64,000 bases of DNA, from positions 496,001 to 560,000 of the forward strand of contig NZ_CP016808.1 of the NCBI RefSeq assembly GCF_002741035.1, given 5' to 3'. Numbering within the stretch: the first letter of the stretch is position 1; each line of letters opens with the position of its first letter. Shown piece by piece: positions 1 to 9,435 of this stretch. The notes beneath the pieces were generated by a model. It saw only the letters and a program-made list of their open reading frames with translations. It did no database searches and was not told the origin of the DNA. A program made the translations under genes and the position numbers. This DNA comes from Paenibacillus sp. BIHB 4019. Its GTDB lineage: Bacteria > Bacillota > Bacilli > Paenibacillales > Paenibacillaceae.

Positions 1-129
1 TTCTTAAATCAGGTTCATTCATGCATTCTTTGTTACTCGTTTGACGATATCATTTGAAACGAAGTGATCTTCACGATTATATTCCGGCGAATTGTGGTTT
101 TACATTACCACGGTTCGCCATCACCATGT

Positions 130-160
130 AAATCCACAACCGCTTCGGTTGTGGATTTTT
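130..160 (+). terminator. Rho-independent terminator of a gene upstream of the window
   Basis: A 12-13 bp perfect stem (AAATCCACAACCG at 130-142 pairing with 146-158, loop CTT) is followed by a T run. It has the form of a terminator for a plus-strand gene ending before base 1. The first 400 bases otherwise hold no supportable gene. Confidence 0.75.
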
Positions 161-313
161 CACATTTTAAGCAGCCCCTGCACCGATCACTGGGTTCGAT
201 CACAATTATCATTACAATAGATAACGTCCATCATGAAAAACCAAACCTATACATATCCAAGTTCTAATTATCAAAAGAATTATTAATTTTTCAACCTAAA
301 TCAATATAATTTC

Positions 314-356
314 TTAATAGTTAATGAGTTTTAAATTTACATAGCACTGTTATATT
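314..356 (+). promoter_or_regulatory. Candidate promoter / possible Pho-type box before the SLH phosphatase
   Basis: An AT-rich stretch carries TTAATA (314-319), TGAGTT (325-330) and TTTACA (336-341) at 11-base periodicity, followed by a -10-like TATATT (351-356). PhoP boxes in Bacillus are TTAACA-like hexamers with this spacing. Only two of the three hexamers resemble it, so this is a weak inference suggested by the phosphatase downstream. Confidence 0.25.
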
Positions 357-398
357 ACTCGTTGGACAATCATTTTATTAAGGGGAGTAGGAAAAGTA

Positions 399-3300
399 AT
401 GAAAATCAGAGCATGGCGCAAGGCAATAGTAACCTTATCATTGGTAACGTTGCTGGCAGGAGGATTAAGTCCCGGTTTTGTTCAAAATGATCATGTCTAT
501 GCAGCAGATGTGATTACGCCTTCTGTCATAGTAGAGGATTTTGAAGATGGAATCTCAGATGTGAAATTTAATCCGAAACGGATGTATGAGGCTACGCTGC
601 ACCTGGAGGATAACAAGAAGCATGTAAGAAATGGACAATATTCGGCTAGAATTGATTACGATATGATCGGGATAGTGGATAACCCGTCTCAAATCGAAGT
701 AGGATATAAAACAGGAAACATCCCCTTAACAGGTTATCCTACTAAAGTAGGCATGTGGGTTTATGGAAACAATGAAGGACATTTGCTAACAACAAAATTT
801 AGAGATCAAGGCGGCTCCTCTTTCCAGGCAGAGTTCTATGACGCAAATCAAACGGGTATCAACTGGTCTGGTTGGAAATATATTGAGGCTGCTGTTCCGC
901 AGGGCAAGCCAGGTCCAATTGTCCTTGAATTGTTTTTCCAATTGAAACAATCGAATATGAGCAAAAAAAATAAAGGCTCGATTTGGGTAGATGATATTAC
1001 CTTTATCTATGAGGATTCGGATGAGGATAAAGACGTACCTGCCATTAAACCTATAGCCCCTGTGGAGAATGACGTATTAAACGCTCCGCTTGATGAATTA
1101 AAGGTTGAGCTAACCGATAACGGAACAGGTCTAGATTTAGACACGTTATCGGTTCTTTTGGATGGAACGGATATTACAGATGGAGCAAGCTATTCTTCTG
1201 ACACTGGTTTATTAACCTATCCAGGAGAAAATGTGGATGGCGGTTATCACGAGCTTGTTGTTGACGTGAAGGATAAGGCCGGCAACCCAGCAAGCAAAAC
1301 ATATGCTTTTACGATAAATGCAGGTGAACGTCTATTCATGACTTCTGCCGAAGAAGCAGTCAGTAATGAAATTTACCCTGTTCAAGTCAGCATCAAAGAC
1401 TACTTAAATGCACAATCGGCAAAATTCGCATTAAATTATGATGCAAGCACTCTTCAAGTTGAAAGCATTACTCAGGCGGCTGGAGTTGCCTTAGACTCAA
1501 ATATCGACAATGATCACGGAATGGTTCAGGTAGCACTTGATAACCTAACAGCCGCAGCCCATGGTGTCGTTACGGTTAACTTTAGAGTGAGCTCTCATGC
1601 CATTTTAGAGCGTGGTGAAAATTACAAAACCATAACCATGAGTAATCCTAATCTTACAGCGGGCGGAGTTCAGACTAGCTCGCCGCTAGCTTCCCCCCTC
1701 CACTATACAATCGCATTTCCATATCAGCTAGCAATGGCGGGAGTAGGTTTGGGCACATCGTCTACTTTTACCGTATTAGACCGTGATGGCAAACCTTATG
1801 AAGGTGCGGATATTGTTTTCACTGGATTATTAAAGCAAAGCTCGGTTGTTACAGTTAACACGGTAACGTCTAGTGTATATGAGGATGATGATACTTCTTC
1901 TGATGTCTTAATGGTTGCAAAAGCTGGAGAACGCTTCTATGCTTCAGCTGAAGCCGAGGATGGATTATTCGAAGTTATTCTCGCAGATGGCCAAACAACA
2001 GGCTATATCTCTGAAGCCGATGTTAGCAGTCAATTACTGAGCAGCAGCCTCGGTAAAACAGATGCTAAAGGCCAATTAACGACAGACCTGACTACACTGG
2101 CACTTGGAACCTATCAGGTTCAAGCTGTCATCGGGGATAAGAACAGTAAGGTTGTCCATTACGAAGTTGTTGAGCAGTATGGGACGAATGAACCGCAATA
2201 TGTACAGACCTATGTGACAGAGGATATGTCTTCACAACTGAGCGCCGCTTGGCAAACAAAGCCAGATCAAACTTCTACTTATATTCAATACATCGAAGCT
2301 AGTGAATGGGGAGCAGGAGAAAACCCCGATTTCAACCATGTACAACAAAAGCAAGCTGAAAGCGAGCTTCAAGTGCTGAGCATGAAGGAAAATGGAACGA
2401 AGGGCGAGATTCGCTTTCACAATGTCCTGATTGAAGGCTTGAAAGCAGACACTGCTTATAAATATCGTGTAGGCTATGAGGGCAATTGGTCGGAGTGGCA
2501 TGAATATTCTACTATAGACCAGAACAAGTCCACCCCGACCTCCTTCTTGTTTATTACGGATTCACATACGAATCAATCACAAGGCATACAGGCTTATCAA
2601 GAACTAATGACTAGCGCTTTGACACAATATCCATCAACGCAGTTTATTATGCATGGCGGAGATATGGTTGATGTAGGCGGCGCATTTGAAGAATGGCAGA
2701 AGTTCTGGCAAGCTTCTTCGGTCTATGCAGCAACCCTTCCAACAGCTCTAACATTGGGTAATCATGATGTGAAGAGCGAAGGAAAGGAAGTATTTACTAA
2801 AGGTGCGAATTTTCCAAAGAACGGACCCGCATCCCAACTGCAATATGCTTATTCTTATGAGGTCGATGATACTCATTTCGTCGTATTGAACTCAGAAGGC
2901 ACAGAGGAACAAATGATTGAACAAGCAGCATGGTTGAAAGAAGACTTGGATCAAAATGATAAAAAGTGGACGATTGCTATGTTCCACCGTCCTGCCTACC
3001 ATACGGAAAATGGCCGAGAATCCCTTGTGGAATATACCCAAACGTATTTTGCGCCTATTTTGGAAGAAAAGAAAGTTGATTTGGTTCTAGTTGGCCACGA
3101 TCATGTGTATGCCCGCACCTATCCCATGCTGGAGGGCAAGCCGAATAAAGCTACAAATGAAGGTACTGTATACCTGGATGGCGGTGCTTCGGGCTGGAAA
3201 TTCTATGATGGCACCCAGTATAATTATTTGAATTTTATATTTGATGAAGACGTTCCTGTATATTCCGCTATTGAAATTACCGATGATAAGATTCGTGTGG

Positions 3301-4124
3301 AAGCACGTACGAGTGCAGGGAATATCCTAGATGAGTTTTCCGTTGTGAAAACAACGGATAATGAGCCTTCGACACCAACACCGACACCAACACCGACACC
3401 AACACCGACTCCGACGCCAACGCCAACGTCGCCATCTACATGGACACCAGTAACAACACCAACGCCAGTACCGACGTCGACGCCAGTACCAACGCCAACG
3501 CCGGCACAGACACCAACGCCTTCGACGCTGGTCTTCAACGACAAGGTAGATGTAGACGTAGTTAAAGCTATCGTAGAAAAAGGACAATCTGCTCCTAGCG
3601 TAAGCTTTACGGACGTTCCAGCAGCTTCATGGAGTGCAACAGCAGTCGAGCGTGCCGCTAAGATGGGCATTGTAACAGGGTACAGTGATGGCTCTTATCA
3701 TCCCAATGCAAAGGTAACTCGCGCTGAGTTCGCTACAATGCTTGCGAAAGCTTTCGGACTTGCGGATGCGAGCAGCTCCTCCTTCTCTGACACACAAGGG
3801 CATTGGGCCTCAGCAGCGATTGCAGCCTTACAGGCTAAAGGGATAATTACGGGATACAGTGATGGCTCTTTCCATCCTAATCAAGAAATTTCCCGCGCTG
3901 AGATCGTTGCAATGCTTGCTCGGTTGACGAACTATGCTCCTAATATATCCAATCCATTCTCGGATGCAACTGCGAATTGGGCCTCTGAACAAATTAGTGC
4001 TTTTGCAGCTGCGGGTATTGTAAGTGGCAAAGGCAACGGCTTGTTCAAGCCGAATGAATCGGCTTCCCGCGCAGAGTCCGTTGCGATGATCATTCGCTTG
4101 TTGGATAAATTGCTCGCACAGTAA
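399..4124 (+). CDS. SLH-anchored multidomain metallophosphatase
   Basis: This is a 1241-residue secreted, cell-wall-attached protein. A signal peptide (about 1-35) is followed by a carbohydrate-binding-like region (about 45-205), an Ig-like segment (215-300), a cohesin-like beta domain (about 305-430), a mixed beta region, and an FN3-like domain as in purple acid phosphatases (600-705). The calcineurin-type metallophosphoesterase core (about 715-960) shows FITDSH, GGDMVD, GNHD, FHRPAYH and VGHDHVYA metal ligands. A Pro-Thr linker (about 990-1045) and three SLH repeats (about 1068-1241) follow. The SLH repeats imply binding to pyruvylated wall polymer. The natural phosphoester substrate is unknown. 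The ATG at 399 follows AAGGGGAG at a suitable distance. The gene is monocistronic. Confidence 0.88.
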   Translation: MKIRAWRKAIVTLSLVTLLAGGLSPGFVQNDHVYAADVITPSVIVEDFEDGISDVKFNPKRMYEATLHLEDNKKHVRNGQYSARIDYDMIGIVDNPSQIEVGYKTGNIPLTGYPTKVGMWVYGNNEGHLLTTKFRDQGGSSFQAEFYDANQTGINWSGWKYIEAAVPQGKPGPIVLELFFQLKQSNMSKKNKGSIWVDDITFIYEDSDEDKDVPAIKPIAPVENDVLNAPLDELKVELTDNGTGLDLDTLSVLLDGTDITDGASYSSDTGLLTYPGENVDGGYHELVVDVKDKAGNPASKTYAFTINAGERLFMTSAEEAVSNEIYPVQVSIKDYLNAQSAKFALNYDASTLQVESITQAAGVALDSNIDNDHGMVQVALDNLTAAAHGVVTVNFRVSSHAILERGENYKTITMSNPNLTAGGVQTSSPLASPLHYTIAFPYQLAMAGVGLGTSSTFTVLDRDGKPYEGADIVFTGLLKQSSVVTVNTVTSSVYEDDDTSSDVLMVAKAGERFYASAEAEDGLFEVILADGQTTGYISEADVSSQLLSSSLGKTDAKGQLTTDLTTLALGTYQVQAVIGDKNSKVVHYEVVEQYGTNEPQYVQTYVTEDMSSQLSAAWQTKPDQTSTYIQYIEASEWGAGENPDFNHVQQKQAESELQVLSMKENGTKGEIRFHNVLIEGLKADTAYKYRVGYEGNWSEWHEYSTIDQNKSTPTSFLFITDSHTNQSQGIQAYQELMTSALTQYPSTQFIMHGGDMVDVGGAFEEWQKFWQASSVYAATLPTALTLGNHDVKSEGKEVFTKGANFPKNGPASQLQYAYSYEVDDTHFVVLNSEGTEEQMIEQAAWLKEDLDQNDKKWTIAMFHRPAYHTENGRESLVEYTQTYFAPILEEKKVDLVLVGHDHVYARTYPMLEGKPNKATNEGTVYLDGGASGWKFYDGTQYNYLNFIFDEDVPVYSAIEITDDKIRVEARTSAGNILDEFSVVKTTDNEPSTPTPTPTPTPTPTPTPTPTSPSTWTPVTTPTPVPTSTPVPTPTPAQTPTPSTLVFNDKVDVDVVKAIVEKGQSAPSVSFTDVPAASWSATAVERAAKMGIVTGYSDGSYHPNAKVTRAEFATMLAKAFGLADASSSSFSDTQGHWASAAIAALQAKGIITGYSDGSFHPNQEISRAEIVAMLARLTNYAPNISNPFSDATANWASEQISAFAAAGIVSGKGNGLFKPNESASRAESVAMIIRLLDKLLAQ
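3366..3530 (+). repeat. Pro-Thr low-complexity coding repeat (linker)
   Basis: Tandem ACACCAACACCGAC-like units encode alternating Pro-Thr residues with a few Ser/Val/Trp interruptions. They form the flexible linker between the phosphatase core and the SLH anchor. Near-identical short units make this stretch prone to length variation. Confidence 0.85.
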
Positions 4125-4155
4125 ATACAAAGTAATCATTTTCAAATAGCGGAAT

Positions 4156-4190
4156 CCAAAACCATAGTCGGAACGGGGCTGTGGTTTTGG
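4156..4190 (+). terminator. Probable terminator after the SLH phosphatase
   Basis: CCAAAACCA (4156-4164) pairs with TGGTTTTGG (4182-4190), and the stem is extended by AGTC/GGCT. The trailing T run is poor (CGTTTCT), so termination efficiency is uncertain. Confidence 0.5.
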
Positions 4191-4327
4191 CGTTTCTGCT
4201 GTCAATTATAAGCTTGCCTTCAAGCTGAAATTTCATAAATAAATAACTCCACGCTAGGGCAGACTTACTTAAGTCCACAAGCGTCCATCTAGAAAATAGT
4301 CTAACTTTAAAATTAATAAATTACTTA

Positions 4328-4355
4328 TTGAAATTAACTTAAAAAAAGTTATAAT
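4328..4355 (+). promoter_or_regulatory. Sigma-A-type promoter of the azoreductase gene
   Basis: TTGAAA (4328-4333) and TATAAT (4350-4355) are separated by 16 bases and lie 38 bases before the azoreductase start. No recognised MhqR- or YodB-type operator was found in this stretch. Confidence 0.6.
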
Positions 4356-4393
4356 GGAGAAGTACCATTTAAATTTGAAGGGAAGTTATAATT

Positions 4394-5029
4394 ATGTCTA
4401 CTGTATTGTACATTACTGCACACCCGCATGATCACTCCACATCTTTCAGCCTTGCTGTAGGTGAAGAATTCGTTAACGCTTATCGTGAAGCTAATCCTTC
4501 TGATGAAGTTGTTCGTCTTGACCTTTTCAATCTTGATATCCCTGCTATCGACGCTGAAGTATTCAGCGGCTGGGGCAAGCTTCAATCCGGCACTGCTTTC
4601 GACCAGCTTTCTGCTGCTGAGCAAGCAAAAGTAGCGCGTCTGGGCGAACTCGTTGATCAGTTCGTTGCAGCTGATAAATATGTTTTCGTTTCCCCAATGT
4701 GGAACTTCTCGTTCCCTCCAGTTCTGAAAGCGTACATTGATGCGGTTTCCGTTGCTGGCAAAACGTTCAAATACACTGCTGAAGGTCCTGTAGGCCTGCT
4801 TACTGATAAAAAAGGCTTGCACATCCAAGCTAGCGGCGGCGTTTATTCCGAAGGCCCTGGAGCTGCAATGGAAAGCGGCTTTAGCTACCTGAAAAAAATC
4901 TCGCTGTTCTACGGAATTCCTTCCTTTGAGCCGCTGTTTGTTGAAGGCATGGCTGTATCGCAAGATCAAGGCCAAGCGATTAAAGCACAAGCAATCGTTA
5001 AAGCGAAAGAAATTGCAGCAAGCTTCTAA
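4394..5029 (+). CDS. azoR: FMN-dependent NADH-azoreductase / NADH:quinone oxidoreductase
   Basis: This 211-residue flavodoxin-fold protein has the length and motif layout of AzoR. The N-terminal [11 protein letters not shown] is the phosphate-binding segment, the central [17 protein letters not shown] is the FMN-binding loop, and [11 protein letters not shown] lies at the active site. Enzymes of this family reduce quinones and azo compounds with NADH in the cytoplasm and commonly answer electrophile stress. The ATG at 4394 follows GAAGGGAAG. It is monocistronic, with its own promoter and a strong terminator. AT-rich third positions and frequent CTT/GCT codons hint at a highly expressed gene. 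Confidence 0.92.
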   Translation: MSTVLYITAHPHDHSTSFSLAVGEEFVNAYREANPSDEVVRLDLFNLDIPAIDAEVFSGWGKLQSGTAFDQLSAAEQAKVARLGELVDQFVAADKYVFVSPMWNFSFPPVLKAYIDAVSVAGKTFKYTAEGPVGLLTDKKGLHIQASGGVYSEGPGAAMESGFSYLKKISLFYGIPSFEPLFVEGMAVSQDQGQAIKAQAIVKAKEIAASF

Positions 5030-5065
5030 TTTTTCACTGCTATCTCTTTTCACTGCTTTAACAAC

Positions 5066-5100
5066 AAAAACGGCCGAGATCTAATCTCGGCCGTTTTTTT
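5066..5100. terminator. Bidirectional terminator between azoR and the monooxygenase gene
   Basis: A perfect stem AAAAACGGCCGAGAT / ATCTCGGCCGTTTTT (5066-5080 with 5084-5098) around a CTA loop has T runs in both directions. It can end azoR on the plus strand and the convergent minus-strand operon. Confidence 0.92.
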
Positions 5101-5122
5101 GTCGTTAGTTGATGCTAAGGTC

Positions 5123-6439
5123 TTAATGCTTTACCGCATACCGATTACTCGGCACTTCAAGCCCTAAATTGCCGCGCAGCGTGTCGTTTTCGTATTCGGT
5201 GCGGAATAGCCCGCGCTCCTGCAAAATCGGAACGACCAGCTCTACGAAATCTGCCAAGCCGTCTGGAACGACCGTTCGAACGTTAAAGCCATCGGCCGCC
5301 TCCCCTTCAAACCATTGCTGAATTTGGTCTGCAATTTTCTCCGGCGTACCGATAAACGAGGTGCGGGGCGTCGATGCCCGAAGCGCAACCTGGCGCAGCG
5401 TAAGTCCCTGCTCTTTTGCCTCCTGCTTGATTTTGTCCGTTGTGCTGCGGAAGCTGTTGCTGCCGATATTGCCAATGTCGGGGAACGGCTCATCCAGCGG
5501 AAACTGGGAAAAATCAAAATGATCAAAGTAACGCCCCAAGTAAAGCAGCGCTTGTTCAATTTCCACAAGCTCAGCTATTTCCTGATACTTCTGCTCTGCC
5601 TCCGCTTCGGTTCTGCCGACAATTGGCCCGAGCCCCGGGAAAATCAGCAGCTCGCCAGACTCCCGTCCCAATGCTGCCGCCCTTCCTTTCACATCCTGAT
5701 AAAATGCCCGCGCTTCCTCGAACGTCTCGTGTGCCGAATAAATCGCATCAGCCGACCTCGCTGCTAAATCCTTGCCCGCTTCCGAGGAGCCAGCCTGGAA
5801 CACAACCGGATAGCCCTGCCGGGAACGCGCCACATTAAGCGGGCCCTGCACCGAGAAAAAAGCTCCTTTATGATGCAGCGTATGCAGCTTCTCCTTGTCA
5901 AAAAATACCCCAGCTGCTTTATCGCCGACAAAAGCGTCGTCTTCCCATGAATCCCACAGCCCTTTGACTACTTCCAAATGCTCTTCGGCTATTTCGTAGC
6001 GCAGCGCATGATTTGGATGCTCGCCCTTGCCAAAATTGAGTGCCGAGCCTTCCAGCGGCGAAGTGACCACATTCCAGCCCGCTCTGCCTCCGCTCAATTG
6101 GTCAATGGAGGCGAACTGTCTAGCGACCGTAAACGGCTCGCTGTAGGAGGTCGATAACGTCGCAACGAGGCCGATATGCGAGGTTGCTCCCGCGAGCGCT
6201 GACAACAGCGTCAATGGCTCAAACCGATTTAAAAAATGCGGATTGGACTTCTCGTTAATAAACAAGCCGTCCGCAATAAACAGCAGATCAAATTTGCCTT
6301 GCTCGGCTATTTGCGCCTGCTTTTTATAAAAATCCAAGCTTACGCTCGCATTAATCGGCACATCTGGATGACGCCAAAAAGAAATGCTATTCCCTACCCC
6401 GTTTAAATTAGCCCCTAGCTTCAATTGTCGTTTTGTCAT
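5123..6439 (-). CDS. LLM-class flavin-dependent monooxygenase, NtaA/SnaA/DszA type
   Basis: This 438-residue luciferase-like monooxygenase belongs to the NtaA/SnaA/DszA branch. It starts [10 protein letters not shown], carries [13 protein letters not shown] (the conserved flavin-pocket motif), [11 protein letters not shown], and ends with the usual C-terminal helix region. Family members oxidise amines, thioethers or sulfonates using FMNH2 from a separate reductase. The substrate cannot be read from the sequence. The ATG at 6439 follows GGGAGG, and the start overlaps the end of the upstream MFS gene by 32 bases, so the two are co-transcribed. No flavin reductase gene lies nearby. azoR is convergent and probably unrelated. 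Confidence 0.88.
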   Translation of the reverse strand: MTKRQLKLGANLNGVGNSISFWRHPDVPINASVSLDFYKKQAQIAEQGKFDLLFIADGLFINEKSNPHFLNRFEPLTLLSALAGATSHIGLVATLSTSYSEPFTVARQFASIDQLSGGRAGWNVVTSPLEGSALNFGKGEHPNHALRYEIAEEHLEVVKGLWDSWEDDAFVGDKAAGVFFDKEKLHTLHHKGAFFSVQGPLNVARSRQGYPVVFQAGSSEAGKDLAARSADAIYSAHETFEEARAFYQDVKGRAAALGRESGELLIFPGLGPIVGRTEAEAEQKYQEIAELVEIEQALLYLGRYFDHFDFSQFPLDEPFPDIGNIGSNSFRSTTDKIKQEAKEQGLTLRQVALRASTPRTSFIGTPEKIADQIQQWFEGEAADGFNVRTVVPDGLADFVELVVPILQERGLFRTEYENDTLRGNLGLEVPSNRYAVKH

Positions 6440-7604
6440 GACTAGCCTCCCTTATTCCCCATGCTGCTCCCAGCAAAGTAATGCCCGTTAATAAAAATAC
6501 AAATGGAATACCGGCCCATCCGCCGAGAAATCCGCCCAGCAGCGGGCCGACTACAATGCCAAATTGACTGGCAGTTTGGCTCAGGCTAACCGCTCTACCC
6601 CGAAAATCCTTATCGGCATATTGGATAACGAGCGCATTCAGCGCTGGATACACAGCAGCGAAAAACAAACCGTAGCCAAAACGCAAAATGCCAAAGCCGA
6701 CCAGATGCTGCATGGTCAGTTGAAGCAAATTGCCAATGCCGCCGCCAATTAGCCCAATAAGCAGCACCTTGCCATAACCGATTCGCCCGCCTAGCCTCCC
6801 CCAATAAGGGCCCATAATGACGGTAGCAACCCCTATCGCCGAAAATACGATACCCGAGCTGAGCTTAGCGTTGCTTATGCTGCCGCCAATTTGCACAACA
6901 TAGAGCGTCACCAATGGCTCCAAAATCATGACCGAGGTGGACACCAGCAAAATCAGCCCATAGACGCGAAATAATTTGGAATTAAGCGCTGCCTGCTTCA
7001 AATCCTGAAGCACGCTCGGCCGTGCCTCGGTGCGGCGCTCATGCACTTCTTTTACACCTAGAACAACGGCCGCTGAAATCAGCGTAATGATGCCTGATGC
7101 AATGAAGCATTCACGCAGGCCAATCCACTGGCTCAGCACGCCTCCGACAAGCGGACCTACAATGCCGCCAGCAGCGGTCGATGTGGAGATGACGCCGAGT
7201 GCGTACCCGACATGCTTTTCCGGCGTGTTCGTCCCGACCAAAGCGAGGGAGGCAGGCGTAAAACCCGCCATTACCCCTTGAAAAATCCTCACAATGATAA
7301 ACGTATAAGGATCATGGACAAAATAGTTCGCCACATGCGCGGCCCCAAGGCCTACGCCTGAACGGACGAGCATCAGCTTGCTGCCATATTTATCGGCAAG
7401 CGAACCCCAGAAGGGCGCACATAAACCGCTGACCAGAAAGCTGATCGCAATGGATACGCCGGACCAAGCCTCCAAACCTTTGTCTACACCCAAATCATGC
7501 TGCAAAAACAACGGGAAAAATGGCACCGAGAGCGTATATGCCATGTGATTGAAAAACAGCCCAAACCATAAAATATAAAGATTACGCTTCCAGTGAAGCA
7601 CTGC
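6408..7604 (-). CDS. MFS drug-efflux-type transporter
   Basis: This major facilitator has about 12 predicted membrane helices and 398 residues from the preferred GTG at 7604 ([12 protein letters not shown]), which follows GGAGG at nine bases. A longer GTG start at 7634 has a poorer ribosome site. The loop motif [17 protein letters not shown] between helices 2 and 3 and [10 protein letters not shown] in helix 5 match the proton antiporter efflux branch (MdtG/TetA-like). It is the first gene of a two-gene operon with the NtaA-type monooxygenase. Export of that enzyme's substrate or product is a reasonable but unproven role. Confidence 0.82.
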   Translation of the reverse strand, partial: AVLHWKRNLYILWFGLFFNHMAYTLSVPFFPLFLQHDLGVDKGLEAWSGVSIAISFLVSGLCAPFWGSLADKYGSKLMLVRSGVGLGAAHVANYFVHDPYTFIIVRIFQGVMAGFTPASLALVGTNTPEKHVGYALGVISTSTAAGGIVGPLVGGVLSQWIGLRECFIASGIITLISAAVVLGVKEVHERRTEARPSVLQDLKQAALNSKLFRVYGLILLVSTSVMILEPLVTLYVVQIGGSISNAKLSSGIVFSAIGVATVIMGPYWGRLGGRIGYGKVLLIGLIGGGIGNLLQLTMQHLVGFGILRFGYGLFFAAVYPALNALVIQYADKDFRGRAVSLSQTASQFGIVVGPLLGGFLGGWAGIPFVFLLTGITLLGAAWGIREASHDKTTIEARG

Positions 7605-7820
7605 GCCGCTCCTCCATTCGTTCCCGCCCTTCACCTCGTGTCCAATTCCCGATAATTCTCATTAACTTAATTGGTTTTAATATAAACAACACTCTATCAC
7701 TTCCCATCTCTTACCGTCAATTTACTTGCTAATAGAAATTGTCTATGAGCCGATTCAGTTTATCGATTGGGCAAGCATCCTACCTGCATGCAGCAGCATG
7801 CTGCAAAGCAGCAAGCATGC

Positions 7821-7861
7821 AAAAACAGGACCATTCGTCCCTTTCCGGGAGGATGATCCTG
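7821..7861 (-). terminator. Terminator of the GIY-YIG/DUF2087 operon
   Basis: Read on the minus strand, CAGGATCAT...ATGGTCCTG (7826-7861) forms a long imperfect hairpin with an inner TCCC/GGGA stem, followed by TTTTT. The flank at 7790-7820 carries short CATGC/GCATG palindromes. The roughly 325-base gap 7605-7929 contains no convincing gene. Confidence 0.7.
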
Positions 7862-7929
7862 CTCTCTTTTTTCGAAACGCTCATATGAAGCTTGCTTCAT
7901 GCTCGTTTACCTAGCCTGCCGCGCTTAGC

Positions 7930-8346
7930 CTATTCCGGCTCATTATAACAATCGACGCCTTCGGCCAGCAGCTTTTCCAGCCACTTCTGTTCCAGCTCTT
8001 CAGCCGCTTTTTTATATTTGCGCATTTGCTCGGCTGACGTGCCTCCCTGCTCCGCTGGGAACACATCCTTATAATCGTACAGCACCTTCTCTTCGAGCTT
8101 CATTTTCTCCAAAATATCAAATTCGAACTGCGCCGCTCCCTGCTCATTCCAGTCCATTTGCAGCTCATCATTTTTGTGCGTGCCAAAGTCCAGTTCAAAC
8201 CGCACCCGATTTAATGCCCCATCCATATTGGAGGTCGAGCCAATAAACTTGCGTCCGTTTTGCGTATTCGTAATTTGATAGACGCCCATCACCCGTTCCT
8301 GCTCCATATACTGTGCCGTCAGCTGCTTGCGCTCTTCTTTATTCAT
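7930..8346 (-). CDS. GIY-YIG family small nuclease-like protein
   Basis: This 138-residue protein has an N-terminal GIY-YIG module: MGVYQITNT (GVY for GIY) and GRKFIGSTSN (FIG for YIG) with the conserved Arg nearby. A Glu/Lys-rich helical tail of about 60 residues follows. Short stand-alone GIY-YIG proteins of this kind are common in Bacilli, and their DNA target is unknown. The ATG at 8346 follows GAGGAGGAG. It lies 67 bases after the DUF2087 regulator gene on the same strand, and the two are often neighbours, so a shared transcript is likely. Confidence 0.8.
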   Translation of the reverse strand: MNKEERKQLTAQYMEQERVMGVYQITNTQNGRKFIGSTSNMDGALNRVRFELDFGTHKNDELQMDWNEQGAAQFEFDILEKMKLEEKVLYDYKDVFPAEQGGTSAEQMRKYKKAAEELEQKWLEKLLAEGVDCYNEPE

Positions 8347-8413
8347 CGCTGCTCCTCCTCAAATTTGTCTATTCGTTCTATTCGTCCCCATCCATAAAGC
8401 TGCCTTGTCTCAG

Positions 8414-9187
8414 TCAGTTCTTAACCCAATATTCGCTGCAATCATCCGTGCGGTCAAGAAAGCCATATTCGATCAAATAGCGGCGAAGCGTCACATAGTC
8501 CGCTTCCCAATAACGTTTGAGCTGCTCATTTATTTCCTTCTCCGTGTACTTGCGCGATGCTTCAAAGTCTGCTGAAATATGGCGCAAAATCGCCACCTTG
8601 CGCTTCTCCTTACGTGGGAATGAAGCAAGCGGGCCATCCGGCCCCTGTGGAAAATATTGCTTCATAATCGACTCGTACTCATCCTCCGTAATTGCATACC
8701 GTTCATCGACCCTCGTCGCTGTGCGGTGAATCGGCATAAAACGCGGCGTATCTGCGGACACTCCGCTCTCCATCAGCTCAATAGCAGCAAGTAGCAGCTT
8801 CGCCTGCTTCGCTTTCTCCTTCAGCACAAACCGATGATTGCGAATCGTCGATGCGCTGCCGCCTCCCGAGCTTTTGACGATTTCCGCATCGGACATGCCC
8901 GAGGCAAACTGGCGGATGAGCTGCTTTTGCAAATCGGTCAGACCGCTCGCCTTCTTATCCAGACCGAGCAAGTAGTCGAGCATCGACCCATGGCTATGAT
9001 GAACATGATATGCTGCATATTTGCGGGCTTCATACCATTTATCGCTATCCGGTACTCGAAACACTTCTCCATCCTCAAAGGCTGCTCCACACACGAGACA
9101 GCTATATCGGCCCTCGTCTTGAACGAATACAAAGCCTTTCTTTAGGTCGGCAAGCTCTGCTGACCAGAACAAATCATTTTGCGACAA
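8414..9187 (-). CDS. DUF2087-domain transcriptional regulator
   Basis: The C-terminal part (about residues 165-257) fits DUF2087: FPRKEKRKVAILRHI, then YTEKEINEQL, then YVTLRRYLIEYGFLDR and a terminal YWV. The N-terminal part has YSCLVCG, a possible half metal site, and a helical stretch around LTDLQKQLIRQFASGMSD resembling a LuxR/sigma-70 region 4 helix-turn-helix. The preferred start is TTG at 9187 (MSQNDLFW) after GGGTGG. An ORF extension to 9262 lacks a ribosome site. DUF2087 proteins are annotated as regulators from domain context. The target is unknown. Confidence 0.72.
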   Translation of the reverse strand: MSQNDLFWSAELADLKKGFVFVQDEGRYSCLVCGAAFEDGEVFRVPDSDKWYEARKYAAYHVHHSHGSMLDYLLGLDKKASGLTDLQKQLIRQFASGMSDAEIVKSSGGGSASTIRNHRFVLKEKAKQAKLLLAAIELMESGVSADTPRFMPIHRTATRVDERYAITEDEYESIMKQYFPQGPDGPLASFPRKEKRKVAILRHISADFEASRKYTEKEINEQLKRYWEADYVTLRRYLIEYGFLDRTDDCSEYWVKN

Positions 9188-9380
9188 AACAAACACCACC
9201 CACATCGAAACTATTATTTTATAGACATAATAACATTTCGTTTGGTTATTTTCAATATCCATTTCAATTGTTCAAGGGGCATAAATCATTTCGCAATATT
9301 TTTAATGTTTGGAGTAAGGCGCGGTTGAACGCTGTGAGGTAAATCAGCAGTCTTACATTCCTTTTATTTGTACTCGATAA

Positions 9381-9422
9381 AAAAGTCTCCAAAACCGCTC
9401 TAATCCACGGTTTTGGAGACTT
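9381..9422 (-). terminator. Terminator of the fsr-pgl operon
   Basis: A 15-bp perfect stem AAGTCTCCAAAACCG / CGGTTTTGGAGACTT (9383-9397 with 9408-9422) has a T run on the minus strand (CTTTTTTATC). It sits just after the stop of the MFS gene. Confidence 0.9.
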
Positions 9423-9435
9423 CCTCATTCACATC

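Noticed and set aside
64..267. Plus-strand ORF near the window start
   Set aside because: It runs through the terminator hairpin at 130-160, has no ribosome site and no recognisable protein features.
3224..3670. Minus-strand ORF rich in Gly-Val repeats
   Set aside because: It is the mirror of the Pro-Thr linker of the phosphatase gene. Its repeats are a by-product of the coding repeat.
5315..5838. Plus-strand ORFs opposite the NtaA-type monooxygenase
   Set aside because: They are antisense frames of a well-supported gene, with atypical residue composition and no ribosome site.
7726..7914. Plus-strand ORF between the MFS and GIY-YIG genes
   Set aside because: It crosses the minus-strand terminator and short palindromes, and its TTG start lacks a ribosome site.
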